NCBI GenBank assembly: GCA_041685835.1
Contig: JAWLEX010000086.1
Location: 1-13,230, forward strand
Origin: JAIPEI01 sp041685835
GTDB lineage: Bacteria > Desulfobacterota > DSM-4660 > Desulfatiglandales > HGW-15
DNA: 13,230 nucleotides
Reading direction: 5' to 3'
Program-made: the position numbers and the translations under genes
The notes under the pieces: model-generated
What the model saw: the letters and a program-made list of their open reading frames with translations, nothing else
Told to the model about the DNA's origin: nothing
Databases searched by the model: none
Part shown: positions 1-7,597 of the stretch, in pieces
Layout of the letters: each line of letters starts with the position of its first letter
How positions within the stretch are numbered: the first letter of the stretch is position 1

Positions 1-1
1 T

Positions 2-646
2 ATCCCTTCGGCCGCCGGCCGGATCCATGTGATCCCGAATCCTGTTGACCGGGAGCGGGTGAGTGAGAATATCCTTCTGTCCGGCAACCCATATCAAACC
101 GGCGGAATCCACCTTGTTTCGGTGGGCCGCCTGAACCGGCAGAAAGGGTATGACCTGCTCATTCGGGCCGTGAGCGATGCCAGGCACGAGGTCGCCGGTC
201 TCAGCCTTACACTGGTGGGAGAAGGGCCGGAAGAGGCTGCCCTCAAAGGGCTTTCAAAGGAATTAGGGCTTCAGGATGCGGTGGTGTTCGCCGGGCACCA
301 GGACAACCCGTACCCCTTCATGGCCCATGCAGACCTGTTCGTCTCTTCGTCCAGGTATGAAGGGTCCCCCAATGCCGTGCTGGAGTCCCTGGCGTGCGGG
401 ACCCCGGTGCTGGCATTCGACTGCCCGGGAGGGACCGGTGAGATCATCACCGAAGGGCTTAACGGCTGGCTTGTGCCTGCGGAGGACACCGGGGCCATGG
501 CGGCTAAGCTGATCGAGATCGTCCGAGGCAGGGCCTGGGAAAACATGAATGCCGGAAGACTGCTTCCTGAGTCCTTTGAGTGCGCAAATGCGGTCAGGGC
601 CTATGAGTCGTTGTTGATTGAATCCGCTGTGAACTCCTCCGTATGA
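2..646 (+). CDS. GT4 family glycosyltransferase, C-terminal part (5' end outside window)
   Basis: This is the C-terminal nucleotide-sugar-binding half of a GT-B fold, family 4 glycosyltransferase, probably adding a sugar to a lipid-linked surface glycan at the cytoplasmic face of the inner membrane. The frame is open from base 2 with no stop, and the GTG at 29 lies inside a conserved IPNPVD motif. The real start is therefore upstream and about half the usual ~370 residues is missing. Visible motifs are IPNPVD, GRLNRQKG (donor phosphate contact), LVGEGPE, and the EX7E signature in RYEGSPNAVLESLACGTPV (about positions 353-410), followed by PGGTGEI. The stop overlaps the next start as ATGA, so the two GT4 genes look translationally coupled. 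The family is certain; donor and acceptor cannot be read from the sequence. Confidence 0.93.
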   Translation: MPSAAGRIHVIPNPVDRERVSENILLSGNPYQTGGIHLVSVGRLNRQKGYDLLIRAVSDARHEVAGLSLTLVGEGPEEAALKGLSKELGLQDAVVFAGHQDNPYPFMAHADLFVSSSRYEGSPNAVLESLACGTPVLAFDCPGGTGEIITEGLNGWLVPAEDTGAMAAKLIEIVRGRAWENMNAGRLLPESFECANAVRAYESLLIESAVNSSV

Positions 647-1782
647 CCTCGCAACCCATCCGCATTGCACACGTCATAACCGAGCTCAACATGGGCGGGG
701 CGGAGCAGATGCTCAGGAAACTCGTCACCCGCATGGACAGGGATCGGTTCAGGTGTGTGGTGATCTCCATGATGGAGCGCGGACCGATCGGCAAGAAGAT
801 CGCCGAGGCCGGCGTGCCGGTCTTCCGGCTGGGAATGGGCCGTGGAAAGCCCACGCCCGGCGGGCTTTCAAGGTTTTACCACCTGCTCAAACGGGAATCA
901 GTGGATATCATTCAGACTTGGCTGTATCATGCCGATCTCTTTGGGTTGTTCGTCGGGCGACTGGCCGAGGTGAGAAGGGTGGTCTGGGGGATACGCTGCT
1001 CGGATATGCGGCTCCGGCACTATCGCCCTCTGACGGCCCTGGTGGTGCGGCTGTGCGGCGTGCTCTCTCCCCTGGCGGACGCCATAGTGGTGAACTCGCA
1101 GGAGGGGGCCCGCATTCACCGTAAACGCGGCTACCTGACCGATCGCATGGTCCTGATTCCCAACGGGTTTGATACGGTCGCCTTCCAACCTGATGAGAGT
1201 GCGCGGGGCCGGCTCCTGAATGAGCTGGGGCTTGAAGAGAATGCTAAGCTGATAGGCCTGATCGCCCGCTTTGATCTCATGAAAGATCACCCCAACTTTC
1301 TCGGTGCCGCGGCCCTTTTGGCAGGGAATGATCCGTCCGCCCACTTTGTGATGGTCGGGCGTGGTGTCACACCGAACAACAGGACGCTTGCTTCTTACGT
1401 GCCTGAAGGCCTGGAAGGAAGGCTCCACATGCTCGGGCAACGGGAGGATGTGGCGTGTATTGCTGCAGCCCTGGACATAGCAACCTCTTCTTCCGCTTTC
1501 GGCGAGGGCTTCTCCAACACCATAGGAGAGGCCATGGCCTGCGGGGTCCCCTGCGTGGTAACCGATGTGGGGGATTCGGCCCGGATTGTGGGGGATACGG
1601 GTGTTGTCGTCCCGGCCGGAGACAGCGAAGCGCTCGCCGGAGGTTGGCGGAAAATTCTGGAGATGAGTCCTGAAAAGCGGGCCGTGATGAGCGCAAGGGC
1701 ACGGGAACGGATTCAGAGGGAATACGAGTTGGGTGTTGTGGTGCAGAGGTTTGAAGACCTTTATGAGAAACTGATGGGATAG
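643..1782 (+). CDS. GT4 family glycosyltransferase
   Basis: Complete 379-residue GT-B glycosyltransferase of family 4, a normal length for the family. The N-terminal acceptor domain has the glycine-rich loop NMGGAEQ (residues 16-22). The C-terminal donor domain has IPNGFD (172-177), RFDLMKDH (209-216, with the donor-phosphate Arg/Lys), and the EX7E motif with E288 and E296 in FGEGFSNTIGEAMACG. There is no signal peptide or clear membrane segment, so it is probably a peripheral inner-membrane enzyme of glycan repeat-unit assembly. The start is the ATG whose last bases overlap the preceding gene's TGA (ATGA), an arrangement that supports coupling. A 62-bp spacer with a hexamer array separates it from the next gene. 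Sugar specificity is unknown. Confidence 0.94.
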   Translation: MTSQPIRIAHVITELNMGGAEQMLRKLVTRMDRDRFRCVVISMMERGPIGKKIAEAGVPVFRLGMGRGKPTPGGLSRFYHLLKRESVDIIQTWLYHADLFGLFVGRLAEVRRVVWGIRCSDMRLRHYRPLTALVVRLCGVLSPLADAIVVNSQEGARIHRKRGYLTDRMVLIPNGFDTVAFQPDESARGRLLNELGLEENAKLIGLIARFDLMKDHPNFLGAAALLAGNDPSAHFVMVGRGVTPNNRTLASYVPEGLEGRLHMLGQREDVACIAAALDIATSSSAFGEGFSNTIGEAMACGVPCVVTDVGDSARIVGDTGVVVPAGDSEALAGGWRKILEMSPEKRAVMSARARERIQREYELGVVVQRFEDLYEKLMG

Positions 1783-1790
1783 TGAAAGCG

Positions 1791-1820
1791 GGTGTAGGTG
1801 AAGGTGCAGGTTAGGGTTAG
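1791..1820 (+). repeat. Short array of five degenerate GGTNNN hexamers
   Basis: Five consecutive hexamers are visible: GGTGTA, GGTGAA, GGTGCA, GGTTAG, GGTTAG. They occupy most of the 62-bp gap between the second GT4 gene and the GT2 gene, just upstream of the AAGGA ribosome-binding site (1835-1839) and GTG start (1845). Similar motifs (AGGTGAAAG) continue loosely into the start region. The array is short and imperfect, but the phase holds across all five units. Function is unknown. Confidence 0.7.
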
Positions 1821-1844
1821 AGGATCCGGGAGACAAGGATAAAG

Positions 1845-2696
1845 GTGAAAGGACAGAGCGTAGCCCTCGTCATCACCACGTACAACTGGCCCGAGGCGCT
1901 TGCGGCTGTCCTCAGGTCCGTGAAGCGTCAGGCCCGATTGCCGGATGAGGTGGTCGTGGCGGATGACGGGTCCGGCCCGGAGACTGCTGGGGCGGTTGGT
2001 GAAGCCCTGGAGGGCAGCGGGCTCGTGTGGCTGCATGTACGGCATGAGGACAGGGGCATCCGGCAGGCCAGGATCAAGAACCTGGCTGTTCGGCACACCG
2101 GGGCCGAGTATCTGATCTTCGTGGACCACGACGTTGTTCTGCACCCCTGTTTTGTGGAGGAGCATCTGTCTATGGCGGGCCGGGGAGTGTTTCTTCAGGG
2201 GAAGCGTTCTTTTCTGCCCGAGCCCTTGAGTGAAAGGATTTTGAAGGGGGAGGCGTTTTCTATGCCCGGGCCGTTGACGCCGGGTCTGGGGAACCGCAAG
2301 AACGCCTTTAGAAGTCCTGTGCTGGGACGGCTGCTGTCCGGGGGGAGGCGGTTTCAGACCTCACTTCGGGGCTGCAACCTGTCCATGACCCGGGAGGATT
2401 TCCTCCTGGTGGACGGCTACGACGAGACCTTTGACGCGGCCTGGGGCCGCGAGGACTCGGACATCTGCTACCGGCTGTTTCACAGCGGTGTTTCCTGCAG
2501 AAACCTATGGTTCATGGCCCTTCAGTATCACCTTGATCACGCGGTCCAAAAGAACCGGGCCAGGGACGTCCTGGATGAAGAACTGGACCGCCTGCGTCAA
2601 GAAAGAAGAGGGAGGGCCCTCAGAGGATTTTCGGCGCTGTCCGGCGAAGGAGGCGTTGTCAGGTCAGATTCAGGAAGAGGAAAAGGGTCCGCTTGA
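1845..2696 (+). CDS. GT2 family glycosyltransferase
   Basis: A 283-residue GT-A fold inverting glycosyltransferase of family 2. Motifs in order: ITTYNWPE near the N terminus (10-17), ADDGSG (39-44, nucleotide-binding aspartates), the metal-binding DHD in FVDHDVV (residues 94-96), and GREDSD (201-206), matching the catalytic ED motif of the family. H229 and H232 in the LQYHLDH stretch are possible metal ligands. No membrane helix is evident, so this is a soluble or peripheral enzyme rather than a polymer synthase. The start is a GTG preceded by AAGGA at 5-nt spacing. The stop lies 1 nt before the carbamoyltransferase start. The last ~40 residues are charged and low-complexity and contain the next gene's ribosome-binding site. 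Donor and acceptor are not predictable. Confidence 0.92.
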   Translation: MKGQSVALVITTYNWPEALAAVLRSVKRQARLPDEVVVADDGSGPETAGAVGEALEGSGLVWLHVRHEDRGIRQARIKNLAVRHTGAEYLIFVDHDVVLHPCFVEEHLSMAGRGVFLQGKRSFLPEPLSERILKGEAFSMPGPLTPGLGNRKNAFRSPVLGRLLSGGRRFQTSLRGCNLSMTREDFLLVDGYDETFDAAWGREDSDICYRLFHSGVSCRNLWFMALQYHLDHAVQKNRARDVLDEELDRLRQERRGRALRGFSALSGEGGVVRSDSGRGKGSA

Positions 2697-2697
2697 T

Positions 2698-4512
2698 ATG
2701 GATATTCTCGGGATCTCATGCTTTTATCACGACAGCGCCGCGGCCCTGGTCAGGGACGGCCGGATCATTGCCGCGGCCCAGGAGGAGAGGTTCACACGCA
2801 AGAAGCACGACCCGCGTTTTCCTGCAAATGCCATTGCCTACTGCCTCGAGGACGCCGATATCACTGCGGAGGAGCTTGACTACGTGGTGTTTTACGACAA
2901 GCCTCTTCTCACGTTCGAGCGGCTTCTCTTGAGCTATTTGACGGTCGCGCCCAAGGGGCTTCGTTCATGGCTGGAGGCCATGCCCCTTTGGCTCGGCAAG
3001 AAACTCCATGTGCCCAAGGTGGTGGAGCGGGAGACGGGATACAAAGGGGACGTCCTGTTCACCGAGCACCACGAGGCCCATGCGGCGTCCGCGTTCTATC
3101 CTTCGCCCTATGAGGAGGCCGCAATTCTCACCATTGACGGCGTGGGTGAGTGGGCCACCGCCAGCTACGGCACGGGCAAGGGAAGCGGGATAGCCTTGCT
3201 CAAGGAGCTCCATTTCCCTGACTCTCTGGGCCTCCTCTACTCGGCGTTCACATACTTCACCGGGTTCAGGGTCAACAGCGGCGAGTACAAGCTCATGGGG
3301 CTCGCCCCTTACGGCCGTCCCGTTTACAGGGACCGCATCCTGAACGAACTCATAGACCTCAAGGAGGACGGCTCCCTTCGTCTTAACCTTGACTACTTCG
3401 ATTTCCTGGGCGGCCTGCGCATGACCAACAAGCGTTTCGACAGGCTCTTTGACGGCCCGCCTCGAAAACCCGAGACCGAGATCACCCGGCGCGAGATGGA
3501 TATTGCCGCAAGCATCCAGTCCGTCACCGAGGAGACGATCCTTCGAATGATGCGGCATGTGCACAGCGAGACGCGCATGAGACGCCTCTGCCTTGCAGGC
3601 GGTGTGGCCCTCAACTGCGTGGCAAACGGCCGCATTCTTCGGGAAGGTCCCTTTGATGACATCTGGATTCAGCCGGCGGCCGGGGACGCGGGCGGGGCCC
3701 TGGGCGCCGCCCTGTCGGTGTGGCACCGCTACCTGGGCAAAGAGCGCTGCGTGTCGCCGGGGTGCGACAGCCAGGCGGGTTCATATCTGGGGCCGTCGTT
3801 TTCCCCGGACAAGGTGGAGGACTTTCTGGACGGAAAGAACTACCCCTACATCCGCCTGAACAGGGAAGAGCGCACCCGGATCATCGCCGAACAGATCGCC
3901 CGAGGCAAGATCGTCGGATACATGGCCGGACGAATGGAGTTCGGTCCGAGGGCCCTGGGCGCACGCAGCATCCTGGGCGACGCGCGGAGCGTGGAGACCC
4001 AGAGCGTCATGAACCTCAAGATCAAGTACAGGGAGTCGTTCCGGCCCTTCGCCCCCACAGTGCTCGAGGATAAGATCTCGGACTACTTCGAGATCGACCG
4101 GCCCAGCCCTTACATGCTCCTTGTGGCCGGGGTGCGCAAAGACAGGCGTCTTCCCCAGCCTGAAGGGAACGGCCTGCCAATTCTGGAACGGCTCAGGAAC
4201 AAGCGCAGCGACATCCCCGCCGTGACCCACCTGGACTATTCGGCGCGGATACAGAGCGTAAACCGGGAGACCAAGCCCGACTACTATGACGTAATCCGGT
4301 CCTTCGAGGAGATCACGGGCTGCCCGGTCATTGTGAACACCAGCTTCAACGTGCGCGGGGAACCCATCATCTGCACCCCTGAGGATGCTTATCGCTGCTT
4401 CATGCGCACTGAGATGGACGTCCTGGTACTGGAGGACTGCATCCTGTTCAAGGAGGAGCAGCCTCCCTGGCACGAGGGCAAAGAGTGGAGAAATGAGCTC
4501 ATCCTGGACTGA
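2698..4512 (+). CDS. Carbamoyltransferase (NodU/CmcH/TobZ family)
   Basis: A 604-residue O-carbamoyltransferase, full length for the NodU/CmcH/TobZ family. These enzymes make carbamoyl-adenylate from carbamoyl phosphate and ATP in a Kae1-like N-terminal domain and pass the carbamoyl group to a hydroxyl, often on a sugar. Visible features: LGISCFYHDSAAAL at residues 4-17; the metal-binding His motif in HHEAHAASAF (124-133); DGVGEW (147-152); GEYKLMGLAPYG (195-206); GGVALNCVANG (301-311); then the C-terminal domain with FGPRALGARSILGD (415-428) and NTSFNVRGEPI (547-557). The frame is open far upstream inside the GT2 gene, but homology begins at the ATG at 2698, which has an AGGAAGAGG ribosome-binding site just before it. 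The 3' end overlaps the SxtJ gene by 20 bp. A role in carbamoylating the surface glycan is inferred from context. Confidence 0.95.
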   Translation: MDILGISCFYHDSAAALVRDGRIIAAAQEERFTRKKHDPRFPANAIAYCLEDADITAEELDYVVFYDKPLLTFERLLLSYLTVAPKGLRSWLEAMPLWLGKKLHVPKVVERETGYKGDVLFTEHHEAHAASAFYPSPYEEAAILTIDGVGEWATASYGTGKGSGIALLKELHFPDSLGLLYSAFTYFTGFRVNSGEYKLMGLAPYGRPVYRDRILNELIDLKEDGSLRLNLDYFDFLGGLRMTNKRFDRLFDGPPRKPETEITRREMDIAASIQSVTEETILRMMRHVHSETRMRRLCLAGGVALNCVANGRILREGPFDDIWIQPAAGDAGGALGAALSVWHRYLGKERCVSPGCDSQAGSYLGPSFSPDKVEDFLDGKNYPYIRLNREERTRIIAEQIARGKIVGYMAGRMEFGPRALGARSILGDARSVETQSVMNLKIKYRESFRPFAPTVLEDKISDYFEIDRPSPYMLLVAGVRKDRRLPQPEGNGLPILERLRNKRSDIPAVTHLDYSARIQSVNRETKPDYYDVIRSFEEITGCPVIVNTSFNVRGEPIICTPEDAYRCFMRTEMDVLVLEDCILFKEEQPPWHEGKEWRNELILD

Positions 4513-4894
4513 GCAAAAGGATATAAGAAAATTCGGGCTGATTGCCCTGGTGTTTTTCGGGGCGCTCTTTTCCCTGGCGCTTTGGCGCGACAAGACGATT
4601 CCCATGTACCTGTTCGGGGTGTTGGCATTACTTGGCCTGGGCTTTGTGGTGATTCCGGGGCCCATGCGTCCGGTGCACGCAGGGTGGCTCAAGGCGGCCC
4701 ACGCCATAGGAAGGGCCGTCACCACCGCGGTCCTTACCCTGGCCTACTACCTGGTTATAACGCCGTCGGCCTTGCTCAAGCGCATTTTCGGGGGAAAGCC
4801 CATATCGTGCAGGATCGACCGGGATGCTTCCTCCTACTGGGTTGCGCGGGAAGAGCCGGTTCAGACGAAGGAGCGGTTTCATAAGCGATTCTGA
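4493..4894 (+). CDS. SxtJ-family small membrane protein
   Basis: A 133-residue protein resembling the SxtJ family, named from the saxitoxin cluster and typically found beside NodU-type carbamoyltransferases. It has about three hydrophobic segments (roughly residues 13-31, 38-55 and 72-90). The second is followed by the short IPGPMRPVHAGW loop, and the segment around LAYYLVITPSALLKRIFG is characteristic. A hydrophilic charged tail follows (100-133). The frame is open farther upstream, but that part is a shadow of the carbamoyltransferase. The ATG at 4493, 20 bp inside that gene's end, gives the family-like N terminus MSSSWTEQKDIRKFG. The molecular function of the family is not known to me. A membrane anchor or partner for the carbamoyltransferase is a reasonable inference from the overlap. 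Confidence 0.85.
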   Translation: MSSSWTEQKDIRKFGLIALVFFGALFSLALWRDKTIPMYLFGVLALLGLGFVVIPGPMRPVHAGWLKAAHAIGRAVTTAVLTLAYYLVITPSALLKRIFGGKPISCRIDRDASSYWVAREEPVQTKERFHKRF

Positions 4895-4921
4895 TCAGTA
4901 AAGGATTCACGGGAGGTATTT

Positions 4922-5080
4922 ATGGCTAAGCAGTCCCTTATTTCGGAGTTCTGGGAGTTTATCAAGATCAGAAAACGGTATTGGCTCCTGCCCATAGTGA
5001 TCATGCTCTGCCTCTTGGGAACGCTCATAGTATTCACGGAAGGAAGCTCGGTTGCTCCATTCATCTACGCCCTGTTCTAG
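4922..5080 (+). CDS. DUF5989 family small membrane protein (52 aa)
   Basis: A 52-residue ORF with a good ribosome-binding site (GGGAGGT, 4911-4917) before its ATG. The protein starts MAKQSLISEFWEFIKIRKRYW, has one strongly hydrophobic helix (about residues 21-38: WLLPIVIMLCLLGTLIVF) and ends GSSVAPFIYALF. The pattern EFWEF-x-R-KRYWLLP, one helix, then a terminal SSVAPFIYxLF is the signature of DUF5989, a family of ~50-residue single-pass proteins often encoded after a carbamoyltransferase and an SxtJ protein. It begins 27 bp after the SxtJ stop, and 1 bp separates its stop from the ligase start. Function is unknown. The conserved C-terminal SSVAPFIY presumably sits on the far side of the membrane from the basic N terminus. 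Confidence 0.87.
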   Translation: MAKQSLISEFWEFIKIRKRYWLLPIVIMLCLLGTLIVFTEGSSVAPFIYALF

Positions 5081-5081
5081 G

Positions 5082-6344
5082 ATGGCCTTGCCGTTTCTTG
5101 AACGTGACACCCTGGCCGACCGGCTGATTTACGCCGTTCTCCTTGGGGCCTTTTTCGCCATGCCCCTTGGAACCGGCCCGTTCACTGTTGCGGAAGGGGC
5201 CTTGATTGCAGTTTGGCTTTTCTCGGCCGCGTTCTGGGTCCGCCGGTCCGACTTCCTGACGGCCGCCTGGTTCTGGCCGGTATTGCTGGTCATTGTCCTG
5301 AAGGGCGTTGGCCTGATTTACACGCCGGATTTCGAGGACCTTGGTCTGAGCTATGCAAAAAAGGCCCATTATTGGCTGATCCCCTTTGCTTTGTCAGGGC
5401 TTCGCCCCTCGAGGCGGGCCGGAAAGCTGCTGCTCTATGCCTTTCTGGCTGGCCTCTTTGTGAATGCGTGCGTGGGCTTTCTTCAGGCCCTCAAAATCGT
5501 TCCTGTGTTTGCTGAAGTGGGAAAGTACGCTTACATAGGGTTATACGGCGGGCACAACACCCTGGCCGCCCTCGTTGTCCTGGGGATGCTGACCGCCTCC
5601 TATTTTTTCAGGGAATCATCAAGTTCGCTTCACAAAGGGCTGTTCGGATTTCTGATTGCGGCCTATTTTCTACATCTCATTATTATGGAGAGCCGTGGAG
5701 GGTACCTGGTGTTTGCCGTGCTCAGTCCTATGATGATCTACAATGTCCTCCCAAGGCCGTCCATAAGATGGGCCGTCCTGGTCTATGCACTGTTGATCGC
5801 GGTGATGCTCGCCTCCCCCATAGCCAGGCAGAGGGTGGTCAGGACTATCGGGGAAATACATGAACACTTCACAGCGGAACAATCAGTGGTCTGGGGAAAG
5901 GCCTACACAAAGGATCTGGACCGCATCTACATGTGGAGGTGGGCGGTTGATCTCTTTTTGGAGAACCCGCTTTTGGGAGTGGGTACCGGCGGATATCGCG
6001 AGTCCATGCTGGCAGGCGGAGGAGAAGAGGGGATTTCGCATCCTCACAACAATTTCCTGCACATGGCCGTAAGCTACGGGGTGTTCGGCATCGCTGCCTT
6101 CATCTGGTTGTTCTATGTCCTTCTCAGGGCCGGATGGCAACATCGTCAATACGCTGTAGGTTATTTCACGCTTTGTTCCACCCTGGTCCTCCTGACGGGA
6201 GGTATGACCGAGACCCATATCCTTGATGCGGGAGGGTCTTTTCTGTTTGCCGTGACCGCCGGGCTCCAGACCTCACTGCAGGAACCAAACGCGGCAGAAC
6301 AGGTTCTCCCTGACATGAACAAGACCTGCGCCTGGCCATGCTGA
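5082..6344 (+). CDS. O-antigen ligase / polymerase family membrane protein (Wzy_C domain)
   Basis: A 420-residue polytopic inner-membrane protein with ~10-12 hydrophobic segments, in the Wzy/WaaL superfamily that transfers or polymerises undecaprenyl-linked glycans at the periplasmic face. Key motifs are MESRGGYLVF (202-211), the periplasmic-loop pattern RIYMWRWAVDLFLENP then GVGTGGYRESM (281-309), and HPHNNFLHMAVSYGVFG (320-336), matching the conserved HNNxLH of the Wzy_C domain. A longer reading from 5052 exists, but the ATG at 5082, 1 nt after the DUF5989 stop, fits best. It has no strong ribosome-binding site of its own and probably relies on coupling. Ligase and polymerase cannot be separated by sequence alone. 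No Wzz or second ligase is visible in the window. Confidence 0.9.
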   Translation: MALPFLERDTLADRLIYAVLLGAFFAMPLGTGPFTVAEGALIAVWLFSAAFWVRRSDFLTAAWFWPVLLVIVLKGVGLIYTPDFEDLGLSYAKKAHYWLIPFALSGLRPSRRAGKLLLYAFLAGLFVNACVGFLQALKIVPVFAEVGKYAYIGLYGGHNTLAALVVLGMLTASYFFRESSSSLHKGLFGFLIAAYFLHLIIMESRGGYLVFAVLSPMMIYNVLPRPSIRWAVLVYALLIAVMLASPIARQRVVRTIGEIHEHFTAEQSVVWGKAYTKDLDRIYMWRWAVDLFLENPLLGVGTGGYRESMLAGGGEEGISHPHNNFLHMAVSYGVFGIAAFIWLFYVLLRAGWQHRQYAVGYFTLCSTLVLLTGGMTETHILDAGGSFLFAVTAGLQTSLQEPNAAEQVLPDMNKTCAWPC

Positions 6345-6523
6345 GAGGCCTTTTTCGCGCCCGCTGGAGCTATTTCATTAAGGGGGGCATGGCGGATCTC
6401 TTTATGCTTGCCGTGCTCTTCTACCGCATACTCAGGCGCATGGGAACCATACAGAAGCAAGTACCAGGACCTTGGATTCTTCGAGAGCGCTTACTGCTCC
6501 TTTCAGAAGAGACTGTGTTATGA
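6338..6523 (+). CDS. Small hypothetical protein (61 aa) overlapped at both ends
   Basis: A possible 61-residue protein I do not recognise. Its ATG overlaps the ligase stop by 7 bp and its TGA overlaps the next ATG as ATGA, so it fills the gap between two well-supported genes, as a coupled small gene would. The sequence is basic near the start (MLRGLFRARWSYFIK), has a short hydrophobic stretch (ADLFMLAVLFYRIL, residues 19-32), then a basic, proline-containing tail. Third-codon GC is high in the first half and falls in the second. An internal ATG at 6389 has a strong AAGGGGGG, but only 1 nt away, too close for a normal site. It could be a real small membrane-associated protein or non-coding filler. 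Confidence 0.45.
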   Translation: MLRGLFRARWSYFIKGGMADLFMLAVLFYRILRRMGTIQKQVPGPWILRERLLLLSEETVL

Positions 6524-7584
6524 GTGATTTCAACTCCGGGGCGCAAGCGGCTCCGGACAAGACCGAACTCTTCACCGCCATCCTGGGCGAGTCTCCTTCG
6601 CGGGGAGCAAAGTCGCCCTCCCTGTGGAATGCCGCCTTTGAGGAACTGGGCCTGCCGGGATCAATGCTGGCCATTGACGTGCCTCCAACCCGGCTTGGGG
6701 AGGTTGTTGAAGGGCTGCGATCTGACAAGCGCTTCATCGGCGGATCGGTAACAATGCCCTACAAGATCGATATTATGCCTTATCTGGATGAAGTCGACCA
6801 TGAAGCCGGGATAATAGGCGCTGTAAACTGCCTTTATCGTGACGGGGACAGGCTCTGCGGGGCCAATACCGACGGTGCAGGGGCCATGTGGGGCCTGGAG
6901 AAAAGAGTTGGGGGACCGCTTCGGGGAAGATGCGCCCTCATGGTGGGCACGGGCGGGGCCGGGTTTGCCGTCGCTTTCAGCCTGGCTGAGGCCTTGGGGA
7001 AAGACGGGACCCTCCTGCTTGCCAACCGAACTCCGGGGCCCGCCCAAGGTCTGGCAAAGCGCCTGGCCTCCTTGTGCAGGGCCGAGGTCATCGCGTGGCC
7101 TGTAACCGCCGGAGATGCAGCCCGGGCCTCTCTCCTGGCCAACTGCACGTCCGTGGGGTTTGAGACCATGAAGAAGGACGCGGGCGGGGCCTTCAGCCTT
7201 CGGCCCTACACGGCTCTCGGCCCTCTTGATTATAAATTGCGGGTGCCTGAAGGGCCGGATGCCCTGCCGGACTATTTCGCCCAGGCGTCCCGGGCCATTG
7301 GAGACAATATAGCATGGTCCATGAGGGTCCTTGCAGCAATGGACCATCCCCTTGTTTTCGATGTCATCTATCAACCAAAGGTGACCATGCTTCTTCACCT
7401 GGCTGAGATCCTGGGGTATCCCACATTGAACGGCGTGTCCATGAACCTGGAGCAGGCGGTCATTGCCTTTGACAAGGCCACTGTCGCCGCAGGTCTGCGG
7501 CCTCCCGATACTGATTCGGTGAGGGTGATCATGACCAAGGTCTGGCACCAGGAATCCATTACGGCATCTTGCCGGGCGGTTTGA
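6520..7584 (+). CDS. Shikimate dehydrogenase-like protein (AroE family, divergent)
   Basis: A 354-residue homologue of shikimate/quinate dehydrogenases, NAD(P)-dependent enzymes that interconvert 3-dehydroshikimate and shikimate. N-terminal substrate domain: ILGESPSRGAKSP (21-33), SVTMPYK with the catalytic Lys at 82, GAVNCL (100-105) and GANTDGAG with the catalytic Asp at 118. Rossmann domain: GTGGAG (143-148), the NADP-type NRT (169-171), NCTSVG (208-213), FDVIYQPKVTMLL (280-292), and MNLEQAVIAF (308-317). Differences from canonical AroE: the first Ser of the SxSP substrate motif is Ala30, the Asn of NVTxPxK is Ser76, and about 35 extra residues lie between NCTSVG and FDVIY. Its place in a surface-glycan operon suggests a specialised role rather than housekeeping AroE. 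The start ATG overlaps the previous TGA and has a GAAGAG site. Confidence 0.87.
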   Translation: MSDFNSGAQAAPDKTELFTAILGESPSRGAKSPSLWNAAFEELGLPGSMLAIDVPPTRLGEVVEGLRSDKRFIGGSVTMPYKIDIMPYLDEVDHEAGIIGAVNCLYRDGDRLCGANTDGAGAMWGLEKRVGGPLRGRCALMVGTGGAGFAVAFSLAEALGKDGTLLLANRTPGPAQGLAKRLASLCRAEVIAWPVTAGDAARASLLANCTSVGFETMKKDAGGAFSLRPYTALGPLDYKLRVPEGPDALPDYFAQASRAIGDNIAWSMRVLAAMDHPLVFDVIYQPKVTMLLHLAEILGYPTLNGVSMNLEQAVIAFDKATVAAGLRPPDTDSVRVIMTKVWHQESITASCRAV

Positions 7585-7597
7585 AAGGGTTGGAAGA

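Noticed and set aside
898..1836. Long - strand open frame of 312 codons opposite the second GT4 gene
   Set aside because: It is His/Pro-rich, shows no family motif and lies antisense to a gene with full GT4 signatures; open antisense frames are expected in GC-rich DNA.
2431..2697. Upstream in-frame extension of the carbamoyltransferase to 2431
   Set aside because: It lies wholly inside the GT2 gene in another frame, has composition typical of a shadow reading, and family homology begins at ATG 2698 with a good ribosome-binding site.
2965..3726. - strand open frame of 253 codons opposite the carbamoyltransferase
   Set aside because: Shadow of a well-supported gene; no recognisable domain.
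4385..4492. Upstream extension of the SxtJ-like protein to 4385
   Set aside because: The extra residues (Ser, Arg and Trp-rich) are a shadow of the carbamoyltransferase; the SxtJ-like start is ATG 4493.
3781..4725. - strand open frame of 314 codons spanning the carbamoyltransferase end and SxtJ gene
   Set aside because: It runs across two real genes on the other strand, with no motif or start signal.
6661..7548. - strand open frame of 295 codons opposite the AroE-like gene
   Set aside because: Antisense shadow; composition rich in Gly, His and Pro, no domain.
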